DNA from: Eutreptiella sp. 'Long Island Sound 2002'
Lineage: Eukaryota; Euglenozoa; Euglenophyceae; Eutreptiales; Eutreptiaceae
Reading direction: 5' to 3'
Assembly: GCA_964036045.1 (NCBI GenBank)
Contig: OZ038379.1
Location: forward strand, 186,024,495-186,088,494
DNA: 64,000 nt
The notes below the pieces were generated by a model. That model was not told where the DNA came from. It was given only the letters and a program-made list of their open reading frames with translations, and made no database searches. Positions 53,969-64,000 of this stretch are shown in pieces. The position numbers and the translations under genes were made by a program. Positions within the stretch are counted from its first letter, which is position 1. Each line of letters starts with the position of its first letter.

Positions 53969-55600
53969 ATGGAAGGAGTACGGCGTGAACATCTGGGTTC
54001 AGCGTACATGGAGGAACCGCGGCGTAGCCACAGGGATTCCATGGAGGAGATGGACTTGGCGGCCGTGGGAGTCCGCGGGAGAGGCCGATGGGAACCTCGG
54101 TCGACCTCGCGGCCGGCGTTCATGGTCTCTAAGGCCGCAGATGCCGCCGTGTGGGAAGACTTGAAGGACATCAAGCCCCCCATGTACGACGGCAACCCCC
54201 TCAACCTCGACCGCTTCTTGGAGAAGCTGGACAATTGGGGGGTAACCGTTACTGAGGACCTGCATCCCGCTGATGCGGAGAAGTATGTCTTCAGACGGTT
54301 CAGGTACCGCCTGCCGGAAGTGCTCGGAGAGCTCTACTTCGTGGCGACCAAGGAGGGGAAAATCAAGACCCTCAAGGAAGCCAAGAAGTGGCTCAACGAG
54401 CAGGAGCGGGTGGACGCTCCGCAGGTGGCTGCCAAGCGGTGGAAGTCCATCAAGCTTCAGCATGATGGACGGGAGATTCGCCTACGGGACTGGCGAGACT
54501 TCCGAGGGCATTACACCCTCTTCCGCCGCAACGTGGAGGATTGGAACGAGGGTGACGAGCAGGCTCGCCTGCTCTCCATGCTGCCGGAAGCATGGATCAA
54601 GAGGGTCACCAAGGAGGAAGCCAAGCGGGCCAAGTCCAACCACACGGTCAAGATGATGCTCCCCAAAGAGTATCATACGAACGTGGTGGCCTGGACGAGG
54701 AGGAACGTGGCCCGGGATGTCAAACGGCACTCCCTGCGGAACGCTCTCCTCATCACCGCCTCGGGCGATCGCGAGAAGACCGCGATGTGGCGCCTTGACG
54801 AGTGTGAGTTGAGCGGCCAGACCATCCGTCTGCAGGCCATCCCGGCGCGGATGAGCTGCGACGAGATCCTGGAGTGGGTTGGAGAGGAGGTGCTCAAGGA
54901 GTACCGGAACCTCCACCACACCCTCGGGTTGAGGCCTGGCGACCGCGACGTCAACTACGTTGGCGAGGGACCTGGCGTGGAAGCTGCCATGGACCCAGCG
55001 GGAGCCGACGGCGATGAGACTCTCGTCGACGATGACGACGACGATGAGCCCGCCGAGGTGGCCGTTTGCGCCTTCGTGGCCAACAACCTGAGCGCGGGGA
55101 ACAACCGGGGAAGCTGGAAGCCCCTGCAGCCGGGTTGGAAGAAGAAGGAGAAGAGGGACCCTCGCCACATTGGCGACCCTCCGCTGTCCTTTGGGGAGTT
55201 CATACGAGCTCACCCGCAGGGCTGTTTCGTGTGTTATGGGAGGAAGAAAGGCTTCAACCATGACCACCGAACATGCCTCACGCACAAGGCCGACACGGAG
55301 GCTTACAAGAAGGCGCACGGGTCGAAGAAGCGTGCGCCCGCGGGTATCCGGGAAGCCAAGGTGGAGGTGGACAGGGACGAGCTCTCCAAGCTGGTGTCGC
55401 AGGGGACCGAGTTGGCCAAGGAGATCCAGGAGATCAAGAGGAACTGGGTCCCCAGGTCGGACAACAAGAACAAGGAGAACAACCAGAACGACCAGAACAA
55501 GGACAAGGACAAGAAGCCTACTCGTAAGGGAAGGAAGAAGGGCGTCAACGAGGTTGATGCGGAGGAGAACACCCCTTCTTCCACAACCGACGCCCCCTAG
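53969..55600 (+). CDS. gag: Gag of element C, capsid and zinc-knuckle part
   Basis: 543 codons starting at the ATG that abuts the preceding stop. Capsid core at about 54140-54930: DIKPPMYDGNPLNLDRFLEK, WLNEQERVDAP, FRRNVEDWNEGDEQARLLSM, then a C-terminal lobe IRLQAIPARMSCDEILEWVG. Acidic linker DDDDDDEPAEVAVCAF. Zinc-knuckle-like CFVCYGRK...HDHRTC (CX2CX10HX2C) at about 55221-55277. The C-terminal tail is a basic/Asn-rich run (NKENNQNDQNKDKDKKPTRK) typical of nucleocapsid. It ends at TAG (55598-55600), followed by CGG AGC CCC in frame with pol. Confidence 0.85.
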   Translation: MEGVRREHLGSAYMEEPRRSHRDSMEEMDLAAVGVRGRGRWEPRSTSRPAFMVSKAADAAVWEDLKDIKPPMYDGNPLNLDRFLEKLDNWGVTVTEDLHPADAEKYVFRRFRYRLPEVLGELYFVATKEGKIKTLKEAKKWLNEQERVDAPQVAAKRWKSIKLQHDGREIRLRDWRDFRGHYTLFRRNVEDWNEGDEQARLLSMLPEAWIKRVTKEEAKRAKSNHTVKMMLPKEYHTNVVAWTRRNVARDVKRHSLRNALLITASGDREKTAMWRLDECELSGQTIRLQAIPARMSCDEILEWVGEEVLKEYRNLHHTLGLRPGDRDVNYVGEGPGVEAAMDPAGADGDETLVDDDDDDEPAEVAVCAFVANNLSAGNNRGSWKPLQPGWKKKEKRDPRHIGDPPLSFGEFIRAHPQGCFVCYGRKKGFNHDHRTCLTHKADTEAYKKAHGSKKRAPAGIREAKVEVDRDELSKLVSQGTELAKEIQEIKRNWVPRSDNKNKENNQNDQNKDKDKKPTRKGRKKGVNEVDAEENTPSSTTDAP

Positions 55601-56660
55601 CGGAGCCCCTGCAGCCAAGGGGCCAAGCTAGGGCGTTCGCAGGATGGTGACGTGGGAAGCGCCGAACCATCCCAGTCGGGAGTCGATAAGCACAAGGGGA
55701 CTGCCGCGGGCGGAAAGCCCGGTCCGGCACCAAGTCGCGGAGGCGGGGTGAGGGCAAGTGAAGGCACGTACCCTTGCACCCGTCCGTCCTTCGCGACCAA
55801 GAATGTGTTTGATGTACTACAAGATCTATCCGAGAGTATCAGAGGATCACCCGGACCGCAGCTGGATGCTGCAGATGGGCAGCCTGAGCCCATTGTCCAC
55901 GACCTGCACCAGTCGCTTGTCGAGCTTCTGGAACGGCCGGAGATCCTGAGCCTGCACGCCGTGCGCCGAGTTGGGCGTGAGCGGCAGTTGCACCTTAAGG
56001 TACGTGCCTTATGCGGGGAAGTGGAAAAGGTTTTCGACGTGTTGGTCGAGACGGGAGCTCAAGTCAGCTTGGTCAAGGCTGGCCTACTTCCACCAGAGTG
56101 TCTGACCGACAGTCGGAAACCTGTCAGGCTGAAGGTGGCGAACGGCCAGTACATGGTTGGAGGCACGAAGGAAGCGGCCATCGGGCTGCAGTTCGTGAAC
56201 CATCGTGAGCTAAGCCGCCCAGACCTCGGCAAGGAAATCCTCCTGCAAGGTCGCTTCTACGAGGCCGAGATGGACTGGGACATGATCGTTGGGTACGACT
56301 TCATGATGGAGACGGACTCCGGCGTCCTCCCGGCCCAGGCCTCCATGACCCTGTACCAGGACGACCAGCTCTCGTGGCTTTCGTCACCTGAGCAACATGT
56401 GGAATGCCAATGGATCCACCCCGAACGCGATCAGCTCGAAGTAGCCGCACTGGGCACTGAGCCAACTGGGCCAGCAAACCAGGAGTACGGCGTAAGGCCG
56501 GAAGTGGCGAGCCGAGTGGTTGCGGACCTGGGAGCTTCGGATCTGGCCCTGGATGCGTTCTCTTCAGGAACCTCCGCCCATCTTCGGGTGTGTGAGAAGT
56601 ACTGGAGCGCCCGGAACTCCGCGTGGAAGAAGCACTGGGGTCCGCATCAGGGCTTTAATG
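55601..56660 (+). pseudogene. pol: Element C pol, part 1: protease and start of methylase-like domain
   Basis: In frame with gag after the UAG; the first ATG is 55652. Protease: VFDVLVETGAQVSLVKAG, where the catalytic Asp of DTG is Glu (codon GAG at 56048-56050; element B has DTG). The second signature MDWDMIVGYDFMM is intact. The methylase-like domain begins LALDAFSSGTSAHLRVCEKY, then WSARNSAWKKHWG (about 56535-56640). The true reading then moves by one base near 56650; the original frame runs on without homology to 56854. Confidence 0.8.
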
Positions 56661-59221
56661 TGGATCCATTGCCCTCGATGGGACATTCCAAGGGCGGTAG
56701 CGAAGATACGCAAGGACCGCTCCAAGGCAGTGCTGGTTGTTCCTATGGGATGCACCGAGGAGGAAAGTACCCGACATTGGGTAGCCTCATTGACCAACAT
56801 GACCTTAAACAAGGTCGTCCTACCAGCTGGAGGGAGTGTCTATCAGGACGCTAAGGGACAGCCCATGCCACCCCAGAGATGGCCAACAGAATTCCACTAT
56901 GTGGATGGGGGCCTTGATCAGGCCGACACCACGGATTTCGTGTGTGTCAACCGCATCATAGCAGAGCCATGGCGGCAATGCTTTGCGGTTCCCCCTGTTG
57001 ACATCGGAGAATCGGAGGACCTCCTCACAGAAGAGGAGCTGGATCTGCTTCAGGGGTGCATGGATCAGCCCTTTGACGACTGGGGTAGCCAGCGTGAGGG
57101 CAAGGGCCAGGACAGAGCCTGGTGGGAAGTGGACTCGATCGTCTCTGGTTCTTATGATGGGAACACCTTCGTGCAGAGGGTGCTGGACCACCTATCCAGC
57201 CAGGACGAACCAATCGGGGGTAACCCACCCACCTACGGCGATCTATTCCGAGGCAAGACCAGAGATGGCCCTTTGGGCTACCTGGGAAGACCACCTGAGC
57301 CGGGAGCGAGCGGAGTAGCTACCCCTCAAGTAAGCTCCGTGGTCCAAGTGCCCGGAAAAGCCAAGGCGGAGTCCGATGATTGCCCCAAGATCCAGGCATT
57401 GAGGGCCAGGCTGACGCAGAAGTATGGGGATACCTTCTTCAGCGGAAAGCCTGTGTTTCCCCCAACGGTGCGTGGACCGTATGGCGATGCCAAGATACGG
57501 CTGAAGCGGGACCCCCGTGTGTATCGACACCGGGAGTTCGCCCTGCGGGGCGAGAGGAAAGAGGCCATGGAGAAGATCCTCCGTGACTTCATCCAGAGAG
57601 GCTGGCTCGAGCCGTGCCACTCCGAATGGGCCTCTCCGTGCTTCGTCGTCCCCAAGAAGGTCGCCGGTGAGTGGCGGCTCTTGGTTGACTACCGCGGCCT
57701 GAACGCCCAAACGCAGCACGACGGCTATACGCTGCCCCTCATTGAGGACATGCTGCAAAAACAACACCGGCGGAGGATTTTCACGGTGATTGACCTGAAA
57801 CATGGTTATCATCAGATGCCTCTCGCCGAGGAGTCCCGTGCCTGCACAGCCATGAGCACCCCACTTGGACCTCTCCAGTGGAAGGTGATGCCCATGGGCG
57901 TTACCAACGGCAATGCGGCTTTTCAGCGGATGCTGGAGAACCTGCTTGAGCCGGTGCGTGACTGTGCGGACCCCTTCGTGAACGACGTGATCATCGCGTC
58001 CAGGGACCCCAGTATGAGCTACGAGGAGCTCCTGGAGGCACACGAGAGGGACGTCACTCGAGTGCTGGACCTTCTGGTTCGGCACAAACTCACGGGCAGC
58101 AGTGACAAGGCCACCATTAAGGTAAGCGAGGTGGTCTTCGCTGGCCACGTAGTCGGGAACGGGCAGCGAAAGCCCATACCTGGCAAGGTGGCTGCGATCG
58201 AGCACTGGGAAAAGCCCAAAACGGTCTCTGAGCCACGGGCGTATCTGGGGTTCTGCAACTACTACTCGGGGTATATCAAGATGTATGCCGAGTATGCAGC
58301 CCCATTGACGACCATGCTCAAGGACAACCGAGAGGAGACCAAGAAGGGGTCCAAGAAGGCTCTGGTCTGGACAGCTGAGTCCGACCGTGCCTTTGAGGGG
58401 ATGAAGCAGGCGCTGCTATCCGCAGTGGGTCTGCACCTCGTGGATCCCAACCGAGGGTTCGTCCTGCGCACCGATGCTTCCGACTACGCCGTTGGGGCTG
58501 TCTTGGAGCAAGTGCTTGACGACGGGAGGCACGTGCCCGTGGCCTTCTGGAGCCGAGTCCTGGCGGAAGGCCAGAGACAGACGTGGACGCCCCGTGAAAA
58601 GGAGGCGTATGCCATCGTCATGGCTCTCAGGAAATGGGCTGGGTACATAGCCCTCCATCCCGTCACCGTCTGCACCGACCATCAGAGTCTGCAGTCGTGG
58701 CACAAGGAGCACGTGGACACCCCCTCAGGTCCCGCCTCCCGACGGGCAAGATGGCATGAGACCTTGGCCAAGTTCGACCTCACGGTTGTGTATATTCCTG
58801 GAGAGGATAACACCGTGGCGGACTGTCTCAGTAGGTGGGCCTCTCTCGCCAACAAGGGCATGACGGATATCTCTGCCCATGGCGATGAGTCTGAGACCGC
58901 TGAGGCCAAGAAGATCATTGAGATGGAGCGCCTGATGGAGGAGGAGGGTGTTAAATGCTTCGTCGTCATGGCTGCGGATGCCCCCCTCGGAAAGAGGGTG
59001 GGCAGAGCCGTCAGAGTACTCGCCCCTGAGGGAGCTGAGTCCGACAAGCACCTCTTCCCGAAGTCTTGCCTCCAGGACGACTGGACCGACGACTACGCCA
59101 AGTCTGAGGCCTTTGCGGCCGAGTATAGGGCTGTGACCAACCCTGATGATGGGCAGAAGTGGCCAAAGGGGCTGACTGAGGAAGATGGCAAGCTCTACCG
59201 AAATGGTAAGCTGCTAGTACC
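56650..59221 (+). pseudogene. pol: Element C pol, part 2: methylase-like end, RT, RNase H
   Basis: Frame open 56520-59243; homology starts after the shift with RAVAKIRKDRSKAVLVVPMG and VVLPAGGSVYQ. RT: EWASPCFVVPKKVAGEWRLL, IDLKHGYHQMPL, MGVTNGNAAFQRMLENLL, then DPFVNDVII, where the first Asp of the catalytic pair is Asn (codon AAC at 57981-57983; element B has DPFVDDIII). RNase H: LRTDASDYAVGAVLEQV, TPREKEAYAIVMALRKWAGY, VCTDHQSLQSWHKE and YIPGEDNTVADCLSR are intact. The linker to integrase is cut by the 107-bp tandem duplication. Confidence 0.9.
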
Positions 59222-59328
59222 GCGGCCGAGTATAGGGCTGTGACCGACCCTGATGATGGGCAGAAGTGGCCAAAGGGGCTGACTGAGGAAGATGGCAAGC
59301 TCTACCGAAATGGTAAGCTGCTAGTACC
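59115..59328. repeat. 107-bp tandem duplication in pol of element C
   Basis: 59115-59221 and 59222-59328 are head-to-tail copies with one mismatch (GACCAACC versus GACCGACC). 107 is not a multiple of three, so the duplication throws the downstream integrase out of frame. Confidence 0.95.
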
Positions 59329-60685
59329 GGAGTCCCGGATGCTCGAGCTATGTGAAGCTTGGCACCACCACATGCTGCACCCCGGGGTCAAGAAGCAAGC
59401 CCTTGACATGCAGCTTCGGTTCGAGATCGACCATATCGTTCTCTACACCGCCATCAAGAAGGTCAGGAAGGGTTGCTCGGTCTGTCAGGCCTGCAATCCC
59501 GATAACCGGAACGTCAAGGGGGAAGCCCAATGGACCCCGGTTCCTGACCAGCCCATGGAGAGCGTGGCCATGGACGTCTTCTCCATGCCCGAAGTGCACA
59601 TTGGCAAGGAGACCTTTGACTGTGTGGTTCTCTGTGTGGACCGCCACAGCGGCTACGTTGTAGCCGTTCCGGCACGCAAAAAGGGGTTGCTTGCCAAGGA
59701 AATGGCAGTCATGATGATTCGTCATTGGCTGACCGTCTTTGACATCCCCCTCACCATTTGCAGTGACCGAGGGCCCCAGTTTACTGGTGGCTGGTTCAAG
59801 GCTATGTGTTCCCTCATGGGAATACGTCATGCCAAGAGCGTCGCCTATCTCAGCCGGTCTAACGGCCGTGCTGAAGTGGCTGGACGGCAGCTGTTTGAGA
59901 AGCTGCGCAAGATTCACATCACCAATCCACGTCGGAACTGGTTTGAGGAGATGTGGCCTGCTCTGAAGGCCTATCATGACACCCCCACGCCGGGTGGTTT
60001 GTCCCCTCACCAGATTCTGTTCGGCAGGGACCCCCTTGGTCGGGGACTTCCCTTGTCTGGTGATGGCATGGCTATGGACGCCAAAGAAGTCTTCGCGCGG
60101 CAAGAGCAAACGGCGCGGGACATCCGCCAGCAGCTCGAGAAGGAGCATGCTGAGCGTCAGAAGTCCGCCCCGAGCTCGACAGCGCAGAAGTTCAGGGTGG
60201 GAGACCCGTTGTGGGTGATCAGACCCCGCCCTATGGGCACCCACCGCACCAAAACCTGGTTCACACCCGGCGAGGTGGTCCGCAGGATTGGTGAGGACAC
60301 CTACTGCATCAAGGTGGGTCACAGACAGTTCCGGGAGCGCCACGAGAGTCAACTCCGTGTGCGGGAACCCGACCTCCGTGGCCAACATGTGTCCCTGAGC
60401 TATGCCGCACATGAGGCCGATTCGGACGACGACTATGCTGAGCAGGACGACTATACCGTCGAGAAGGTCCTGGCTCAGCGTCCGAAAGCCTCGGCACCCG
60501 GAGGTCTGGAGTTCAAGGTTCGTTGTGGAGGCTATGGGCCGTCCCACGACACCTGGGAACCCGTCTCCTCGTTCGTGCCGCGGGTCAATACTCCCTTCAT
60601 GGAGTACATCCGCAAGCACAAGACCAAGATCCGTGTTTTGGACTTGGCAGCACTCACCCGGGCGATTGCAGCCAGGGGCGCCTGA
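59240..60685 (+). pseudogene. pol: Element C pol, part 3: integrase and chromodomain
   Basis: Open to TGA at 60683-60685. Zinc-binding domain: HHHMLHPGVKKQALDMQ, then CSVCQAC. Catalytic core: AMDVFSMPEVHIG (Asp), ICSDRGPQFTGGWFKAM (Asp), RSNGRAEVAGRQLFEKLRK (Glu), then GGLSPHQILFGRDPLGRG. The DNA-binding barrel contains GDPLWVIRPRP and TWFTPGEVVRRIGEDTYCIK. The C-terminal chromodomain is YTVEKVLAQRP, then KVRCGGYGPSHDTWEPVSSF, with the usual W-K-G after the beta strand changed to CGGY. Only the frame is broken, by the duplication upstream; the domain itself looks recently functional. Confidence 0.9.
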
Positions 60686-62160
60686 TCAGTGCCCTGAGCT
60701 CTCCCCTGATGTGTTATGAGCGCTTGTGAGGTCGACGGATCGTCCCTTACTTGCTTGATCTCTTCCATCTTCCGGTGACCTGCCATCAGAGTGGCCATGT
60801 ACCCCCCCCTGCTGAATCCAGAGGAGGATGGCCCCTCTCTTCTTCTATTCGTCACTCCCCCCCCTGCTGCATCCTTGGGAAACCAGGTAGGGCGACTGAC
60901 CTTCGTATATCTGAGCTCTTGGGGCTTTGAAGCCCATACGACGTTGCGCAACGGGTGCCGCTGTCATCGGCATTGCGATTTTTTGGTGTGTGGTCTGGTC
61001 CCATGGCACTTGCGGGATCCAGACCAGTCGACGTGTGTCTCGAGACTATATATGGCCTGAACTCAGGCGTTTTCTTGCCTACCCTCCTGCATATGCCTCA
61101 TCCTAACCGGGGCGTGGTTTGGCGCTCTCTCCAGAGTGTGTTTACACGCCTGTTTACCTGATTATTGCTTGTTTTTCTGTTCCCCAGGATATGTGCATTT
61201 GTATGTTAAGTGTTATCAGCCCATCACCGGAATGTGGACTGTTTTTCCCCCCCGACAGGATGCGAATCGACTACGAAGGCGCCCTGAGTCGCCGTATACA
61301 TGCTTCTACACAAGGTCCATCCTGGACCTGTACCTAAGTACAGATTCTTCTGTTTGAGTGCCCGTGATACCGTGTGCCCTATTCGCTGTGATGTGTGGAG
61401 ATCCTGATGGCGCCAGGCGGGAAGCTCAGTTGCCTGACTGCACTCCCAGCGGTCCGCCACTGTCAGTCCCAGTGTGAGCCTACCGACTCGCAGACGCACT
61501 TGCAGTCGGATGGCGGCCTCCGGTGCTCCTGACCTCGGTCAGTCTGCCTGGGAAACTGGTGGTTTGAGGAGTCGACGCCTCCGCCCACACTGCATGAGGA
61601 CTCCCTCATGTATGGCCTTCGTGGTAATAGGGCGAGGGAAAAGACGGCCTTGATGCCCGATCCCTTAAGGAGGAGCTCGTTCGGCTGTACCACTCTGGAC
61701 TCGCGTCGTATGGATATGGACATGGTGCGCCCGAGGAAGGACCCGTGGGGACTCTCCCCCAGTCGGCGGGCCTTGGGAAGCTTGGGGTAGCCTGATGGAT
61801 CTTTGTGGTCGCTCTCGACCTGTGGGACCACCTCGGTCGTCGTGTGACGCCTATGTTGGCCGTGTATGCCACTGCCACTGTGGTGGTGACCGTCGCAGCT
61901 GGCACCCGGTGCGCCTGGTATGGGTTAACGGGTCCTTTGGAGGCCGAACAATGGCCGCCAGGACCCGGGACTTGATACTTGATACTATACTTGCAGCTAC
62001 TAACAGCTACAGCACCGTACCTGTCTTACTGTGGGATTTGGGCAGCCTAACCTGCGAATCAGCCTGAAGTGAGGATGTGACACCCCCCCCCTTCAGGAAA
62101 TGGTCCTGGGTACCCGCTGCCATGCGTGGGTGTTATCGAGCCCTCCCCAGGGTTTGCTCT
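60686..62160 (+). other. 3' untranslated region of element C
   Basis: About 1.47 kb between pol and the polypurine tract, much longer than the 0.4 kb in element B. Short C-runs occur at about 60807 and 62084. No coding signal recognised on either strand. Confidence 0.5.
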
Positions 62161-62171
62161 AAGGAGGGGGC
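62161..62171 (+). promoter_or_regulatory. Polypurine tract of element C
   Basis: AAGGAGGGGGC directly precedes the TGAAGCGG start of the 3' LTR. Confidence 0.75.
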
Positions 62172-62340
62172 TGAAGCGGTACCCAGAACCCCATGGCTAG
62201 GGTAGGGCATACAACCGGTCTCCGGTCCACTAACACCATGTACGGAAGGGAAGACGCCCGTTGATGCCCGGTGCGAGCCCGGCGGGAGCGTGTTCCGTGC
62301 CTTAAGGCCGCGCATCGGCAACCGATGCACCGCCAGCGGA

Positions 62341-62352
62341 GATTTATATATC
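62341..62352 (+). promoter_or_regulatory. TATA-like promoter block (element C, 3' LTR)
   Basis: Second copy of GATTTATATATC in the LTR of C, identical to that at 48081-48092. Confidence 0.5.
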
Positions 62353-62599
62353 AGAATATCAGGAATCAACAGGGTTTTATTTTCATATTGTTTCCGTCAA
62401 TTTTTACGCTTCCGTTCTGATATTCACTGTTTTGACAGCTGGCGGTTAGTTCGCGACTTTAGCGTAACCGCCAGTTTAACTGTTATATACAGATATTCTA
62501 GCGCAAATCGTGACGAAGACTCTAAAGTCTTCAGGAATTGCATTGATGCATCCGCAATTTTCACATCTTACACTCGCAACCTTAATCCGTATTTTTCAG

Positions 62600-62631
62600 G
62601 ATGTCGAAATCGGATTTTCGACTTCGACATC
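62600..62631 (+). promoter_or_regulatory. Conserved LTR hairpin (element C, 3' LTR)
   Basis: Stem GATGTCGAA/TTCGACATC, identical to 48340-48371. Confidence 0.6.
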
Positions 62632-64000
62632 CCCGCACTTGATTTGACCTCTTTCGAGTGGACCTACGTGCTTCCCTATGCACGAATCAACCTTCCTTTT
62701 GTCTTGCCCTCCATTTGTCTTAGAGATATGGGCAAAACAAAAATGATTCGTGAGGCCACTTGTGAGGGTCATATCTCGTGCCGCTTGCGAGGAATGACAA
62801 TAAGGAAACGTGGGGTGTATTCACAATACTCCCGACGTAATTTAGGAAGCTTTATATGCATTGCGTCTCCACACTTGCGCGCTAGCGTAATGGATCATGG
62901 TCAAGAGGGTAGAGTTTGCGTTATAACTCTTTGGCCATGATATTGCGTGCGTTAAGATAACTTTCGAGTGTAGCGCGGGAGTGTTGGTGTTGCATAGGAA
63001 CTCTCCTTGAGTTCCTATGAGCGATTGACACAAAGTTATGCCCTTGGAGGGGCATGACATATCGTGGGGGGAGCTACCTTTTTGGGCAATATGTGGTATG
63101 TGCCATGTGTTGTGTTGCGTGCCCATTTGGCGGGTCCATCGCTCCAAGCCAAACCCGCCAATGGACCTCATATTGTGCAAGCCCCTTCTCCATACTCCCC
63201 ACGATCAATTGCAAGCCTAACCTTCGTGGAGGAAAGCTTGTGTGGCGATCCCAAAGCGATGCGTTGGGAGCAAGGTGTGTGTTTTGCAATTTTCCATATT
63301 TTCATGTGCCCACTTGGGAAGTAGCGCGCGTAACCCTTTAAAGCGCCCCAAGTGGAGCACATATGTGGAATCGAAGGTCATTGGTGTCAAGTCATTGTGT
63401 TTAAAAGGATTGCTCGATTACTCAATCCAAGCCGAAGATATTATAATATATTTGTGCGCCTTTCAAGGCACTTTTGGATGTCTTTCTGTCAATTTTGCTG
63501 TTTTTTGCCCGTCATGATGTCAAGTGGTGACCGTGTATCTCAACGTTGCGCTCAATTGACATCATGACCCAAGTATGTTTTGAGGGTACATACTTCGGTG
63601 CCCAAGATATCTTAGACCCGGCGAATAACTCCTCTTGGGCCTGGCGTACCGTGGCCGCCATGTTGGCAATTTGGGACTATCCCAAATCATGGGCTCACTT
63701 GGCGAACCTGCCATTCCCAAAACCGGAGGAGTTGGGCGACGCCCAAAGGATATGTTGGACACACATGACTTGATACCAATCCTATGGCAAACTCCGGTCC
63801 AAGTCGGGCATGTGCCTCATTTGCCCCAACCATGAGTGTGCGCATTTTCGGCCATTTTGAGCAATTTTCCACTTTTTCTGCCCGCCGTGCACTATGTTCA
63901 GCCCACCCGTGCACGCCGGACGCATGGACCAATGGACCATATATGACATGGGTGTTGTGCATATTGGTCCCCATGGTTCACACACCACGTGGGCGAAGCG

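Larger units (their letters stand above)
47912..64000 (+). mobile_element. Element C: Ty3/gypsy chromodomain element, nested in A (right end outside window)
   Basis: 5' LTR from 47912, ORF0, gag, pol and 3' LTR from 62172, all on the plus strand. 47912-49740 and 62172-64000 are collinear with no net gap and about 1% mismatches by eye. The right end and second target duplication are outside. Protein and LTR similarity makes it a sister family of B. It is defective: pol frameshift near 56650, 107-bp tandem duplication at 59115-59328, Glu for the protease catalytic Asp, Asn for an RT catalytic Asp. Confidence 0.9.
62172..64000 (+). repeat. 3' LTR of element C, running off the window
   Basis: Collinear with 47912-49740. 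It carries the same TATA-like block (62341-62352) and hairpin (62600-62631); the base change near 62590 (AATCCGT for AATCCGA) weakens the second pairing in this copy. Confidence 0.92.

Noticed and set aside
56520-56700. Programmed +1 frameshift within pol of C
   Set aside because: The shift lies inside the methylase-like domain rather than between domains, and B has no shift there, so it is more likely a mutation.

Overview
The window is eukaryotic nuclear DNA from a large, repeat-rich genome. It holds several nested LTR retrotransposons, non-autonomous DNA-transposon remnants, tRNA-derived foldbacks, mini- and microsatellites, many long poly-G/poly-C tracts, and only one clearly non-transposon protein-coding frame. 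Nothing looks prokaryotic: there are no operons, ribosome binding sites or CRISPR array. The mixture of chromodomain Ty3/gypsy elements and an odd F-box/LRR-like frame suggests a unicellular alga or other protist with a large genome, but the sequence alone does not let me name the species.

Left part (1-18.9 kb): mostly non-coding. It contains a reverse-transcriptase scrap (980-1316, minus), two hAT-like short elements with terminal inverted repeats (3932-4427 with an exact 8-bp target duplication; 10412-10786), a TA-flanked 696-bp inverted-repeat element (16011-16706), a tRNA-like foldback (6296-6542) sitting inside a split dispersed repeat, an AT-rich array of short palindromes (13205-13460), and a 419-codon leucine-rich-repeat frame (8764-10023).

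Element D (about 18.9-25.6 kb, plus strand) is a decayed Ty3/gypsy-type element: putative LTR end, tRNA primer site, Gag with a CCHC knuckle, protease, a Dam/DIRS-methylase-like domain, RT, RNase H and integrase, broken by in-frame stops and frameshifts and truncated at its 3' end.

Right part (28-64 kb): three nested elements. Host element A (minus strand, same clade as D) is cut into pieces at 28570-29405 and 47221-47911. Element B (29406-47220, minus) is complete from LTR to LTR: two 2357-bp LTRs, primer site, gag, pol with chromodomain, polypurine tract and an exact 5-bp target duplication AGTTT. It sits in the integrase gene of A and interrupts it between two adjacent codons. Inside the pol gene of B lies a 3489-bp foreign block carrying ten 212-bp tandem repeats and poly-T tracts, flanked by two nearly identical 1127-bp copies of the RT region. 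Element C (47912 to beyond 64000, plus) is inserted further upstream in the same integrase gene; it has related LTRs, an extra ORF before gag, a collagen-like gag segment, and a pol damaged by a frameshift, a 107-bp tandem duplication and substitutions in the protease and RT active sites.

The most interesting shared biology is in the elements: a methylase-like domain between protease and RT in D, B and C; gag and pol lying in one frame and separated by a UAG whose downstream context is conserved between B and C; and a hairpin plus a TATA-like block conserved between the otherwise diverged LTRs of B and C.
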